From assembly GCA_002420145.1 (NCBI GenBank), contig DIHL01000062.1, forward strand, positions 1 through 62,222: DNA of 62,222 nt. The letters run 5' to 3'. Below are positions 61,077 through 62,222 of the stretch, one piece after another. Each line of letters begins with the position of its first letter. The stretch's first letter is position 1. The notes below the pieces were generated by a model that was not told the origin of the DNA, did no database searches, and saw nothing but the letters and a program-made list of their open reading frames with translations. The position numbers and the translations under genes were made by a program. This stretch comes from Bacteroidetes bacterium UBA5697. Its GTDB lineage: Bacteria > Bacteroidota > Bacteroidia > B-17B0 > Aurantibacillaceae.

Positions 61077-61961
61077 TTACGCTTTATCAATCATTACAGA
61101 TGTCATCGAAAAAGAACCACCCACAACCGCATCATTAAAATAACTTACTTTTTCGTTTTTACCACGTAAAGCAATACTATAAATCATTGGTAAATAATGA
61201 TCGGGAGTAGGTGACGATAATTGTAGAGCTTTACTATATGTTTTATAGTTTACTAATGATTTCACATCATTAGCTGTAATTAATTTTTTAAAACTGTCGT
61301 TGGCTTCTAAAGCCCAATCGTGCCCAAAATGTTCGTTGAAATCACCATTAAATCTAACGTACTGAAAATTGTGTACCATGTTACCGCTACCAATAATTAA
61401 GACCCCTTTTTTGCGTAAGCCTGTCAATTGCTTTGCTAAGTCATAATGCCATTGTGTATCTTTTGTATAATCTAAACTTAATTGTACTAAGGGAATATTA
61501 GCGTCTGGAAACATCGGCCTTACAACACTCCAAGTTCCATGATCTAATCCCCAACTTTCATCTAAGCCAACAGGTGTTGAAGTAATTATTTTTTTAGTTT
61601 CATCGGCTAACCATTTGCTGCCAGGTGCTGGATATTGTACATCAAATAAGGCTTGTGGGAAACCACCAAAATCATGAATGGTTTTTGGTTTGTCCATAGC
61701 TGTTACAAAAGTGCCTTTAGTTTCCCAATGTGCCGAGATACATAAAATAGCTTTTGGTTTTGGAATTGTTTTAGCAATCGCTTTCCATCCTCTCGAAAAC
61801 TCATTGTCTTCAATAGCATTCATAGGTGAGCCATGTCCTATAAATAAAACGGGCATTTCTTCATCCTGTTCGGGTAAGTTATTGGCAAACGATTTAAAAT
61901 CTCCTAATGTGGTCATAGCAGCTATTCCTAATATTGATTTTATAAATTCTTTACGTTCCAT
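61077..61961 (-). CDS. 4,5-DOPA extradiol dioxygenase-like protein (YgiD family)
   Basis: 294 aa. Class III extradiol dioxygenase: MPVLFIGHGSPMNAIEDNEF, ILCISAHWETKGTFVTAMDK, TIHDFGGFP, GLDHGTWSVVRPMFP and LIIGSGNMVHNF carry the metal-binding His residues. The N-terminus looks like a Tat-less leader or anchor (KEFIKSILGIAAMTTLGDFK). It cleaves catechol rings in known members; the physiological substrate here is unknown. It may be co-transcribed with the esterase downstream. Confidence 0.9.
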   Translation of the reverse strand: MERKEFIKSILGIAAMTTLGDFKSFANNLPEQDEEMPVLFIGHGSPMNAIEDNEFSRGWKAIAKTIPKPKAILCISAHWETKGTFVTAMDKPKTIHDFGGFPQALFDVQYPAPGSKWLADETKKIITSTPVGLDESWGLDHGTWSVVRPMFPDANIPLVQLSLDYTKDTQWHYDLAKQLTGLRKKGVLIIGSGNMVHNFQYVRFNGDFNEHFGHDWALEANDSFKKLITANDVKSLVNYKTYSKALQLSSPTPDHYLPMIYSIALRGKNEKVSYFNDAVVGGSFSMTSVMIDKA

Positions 61962-62031
61962 GCAATTCTTTTACTACAGTAAAGTTCGGAAATATTTAAA
62001 GAAATATACTTAATCTAGATTAAGAAATGTA

Positions 62032-62220
62032 CTATTTGTGTCCTCTTCCTTTTTTGGTATGACCAGGATTGGTAGTATTTGGATTGTGAGGATTGTTGGT
62101 GTTTTTGTGCCAGCCACGTTTACCATTGTTTCCGTTTGGATGTAGTATAATGCAAGAAGAGAGACCAAAAAGAACAACAGTAATTAATACTATTGCGAAA
62201 AGAGATTTTAATAATTTCAT
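62032..62220 (-). CDS. Small basic lipoprotein
   Basis: 62 aa. Lipoprotein signal KLLKSLFAIVLITVVLFGLS with lipobox LSSC (Cys23). The mature part is short, rich in Asn, Gly, His, Lys and Pro (NNPHNPNTTNPGHTKKGRGH) and should be disordered. Not recognised. Start ATG at 62220, at the window edge, so upstream signals are not visible. Confidence 0.65.
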   Translation of the reverse strand: MKLLKSLFAIVLITVVLFGLSSCIILHPNGNNGKRGWHKNTNNPHNPNTTNPGHTKKGRGHK

Positions 62221-62222
62221 AA

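Overview
The window is AT-rich, gene-dense DNA from a member of the Bacteroidota. Three lines of evidence support this: secreted proteins with C-terminal type IX secretion (T9SS) sorting domains, families typical of the phylum (DUF5686, DUF2490, DUF2779, SprB repeats, TPR-linked LytTR signalling), and putative promoters of the TAnnTTTG type. A Flavobacteriales- or Chitinophagales-like lineage is plausible, but the genus cannot be named from sequence alone. I saw no rRNA, tRNA, CRISPR array, integrase or transposase gene.

Layout. 1-4.1 kb: the truncated tail of an RND efflux pump, then divergent katG and oxyR with a good OxyR operator between them, then a three-copy tandem array of a palindrome-ended repeat. 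4.1-13 kb: a secreted protein, a DPP III-like peptidase lipoprotein, a small zinc-ribbon/HNH nuclease/MvaI-fragment operon, and housekeeping oxidoreductases. 13-27.4 kb: a co-directional run with a DUF5686 outer-membrane protein, lptB, an Nramp-UspA fusion, a glycosyltransferase, a DUF2779 nuclease-like protein, an Omp85-type barrel, a fused double D-Ala-D-Ala ligase, a prenyl synthase and a MORN lipoprotein. 27.4-36.3 kb: two tandem paralogous helical proteins, a T9SS M1 peptidase, pabB and a two-gene secreted locus. 36.3-38.2 kb: a HEPN/MNT toxin-antitoxin pair between two identical 100-bp copies of the 3' end of hemH. 38.4-43.2 kb: dxr, rseP, an OmpA-type lipoprotein and neighbours. 43.2-51.3 kb: a TPR histidine kinase, a LytTR regulator, an AraC regulator, then a small secreted protein and a 1278-residue SprB-repeat adhesin. 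51.4-62.2 kb: mostly minus strand, with a SlyD-like isomerase, an ALDH7 dehydrogenase, a SulP transporter, a UspA protein, a two-component system, DUF2490, TerC, small stress or housekeeping enzymes and a DOPA-dioxygenase homologue.

The most notable signals are: (i) the MNT-HEPN cassette inserted at the hemH 3' end with a duplicated gene end; (ii) a family of about 125-143-bp elements with TTAACCACATAG-type inverted ends, one set in a 176-bp tandem array, plus a related CACCACAGAG element; (iii) short dispersed palindromic repeats that have entered coding sequence (the ddl fusion, the pabB C-terminus) or sit at gene edges; (iv) an apparent regulatory island (two-component system plus AraC, with a 21-bp-spaced direct repeat) next to a giant T9SS adhesin. 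Many genes here use TTG or GTG starts. Family assignments rest on motif recognition from memory, without database searches.
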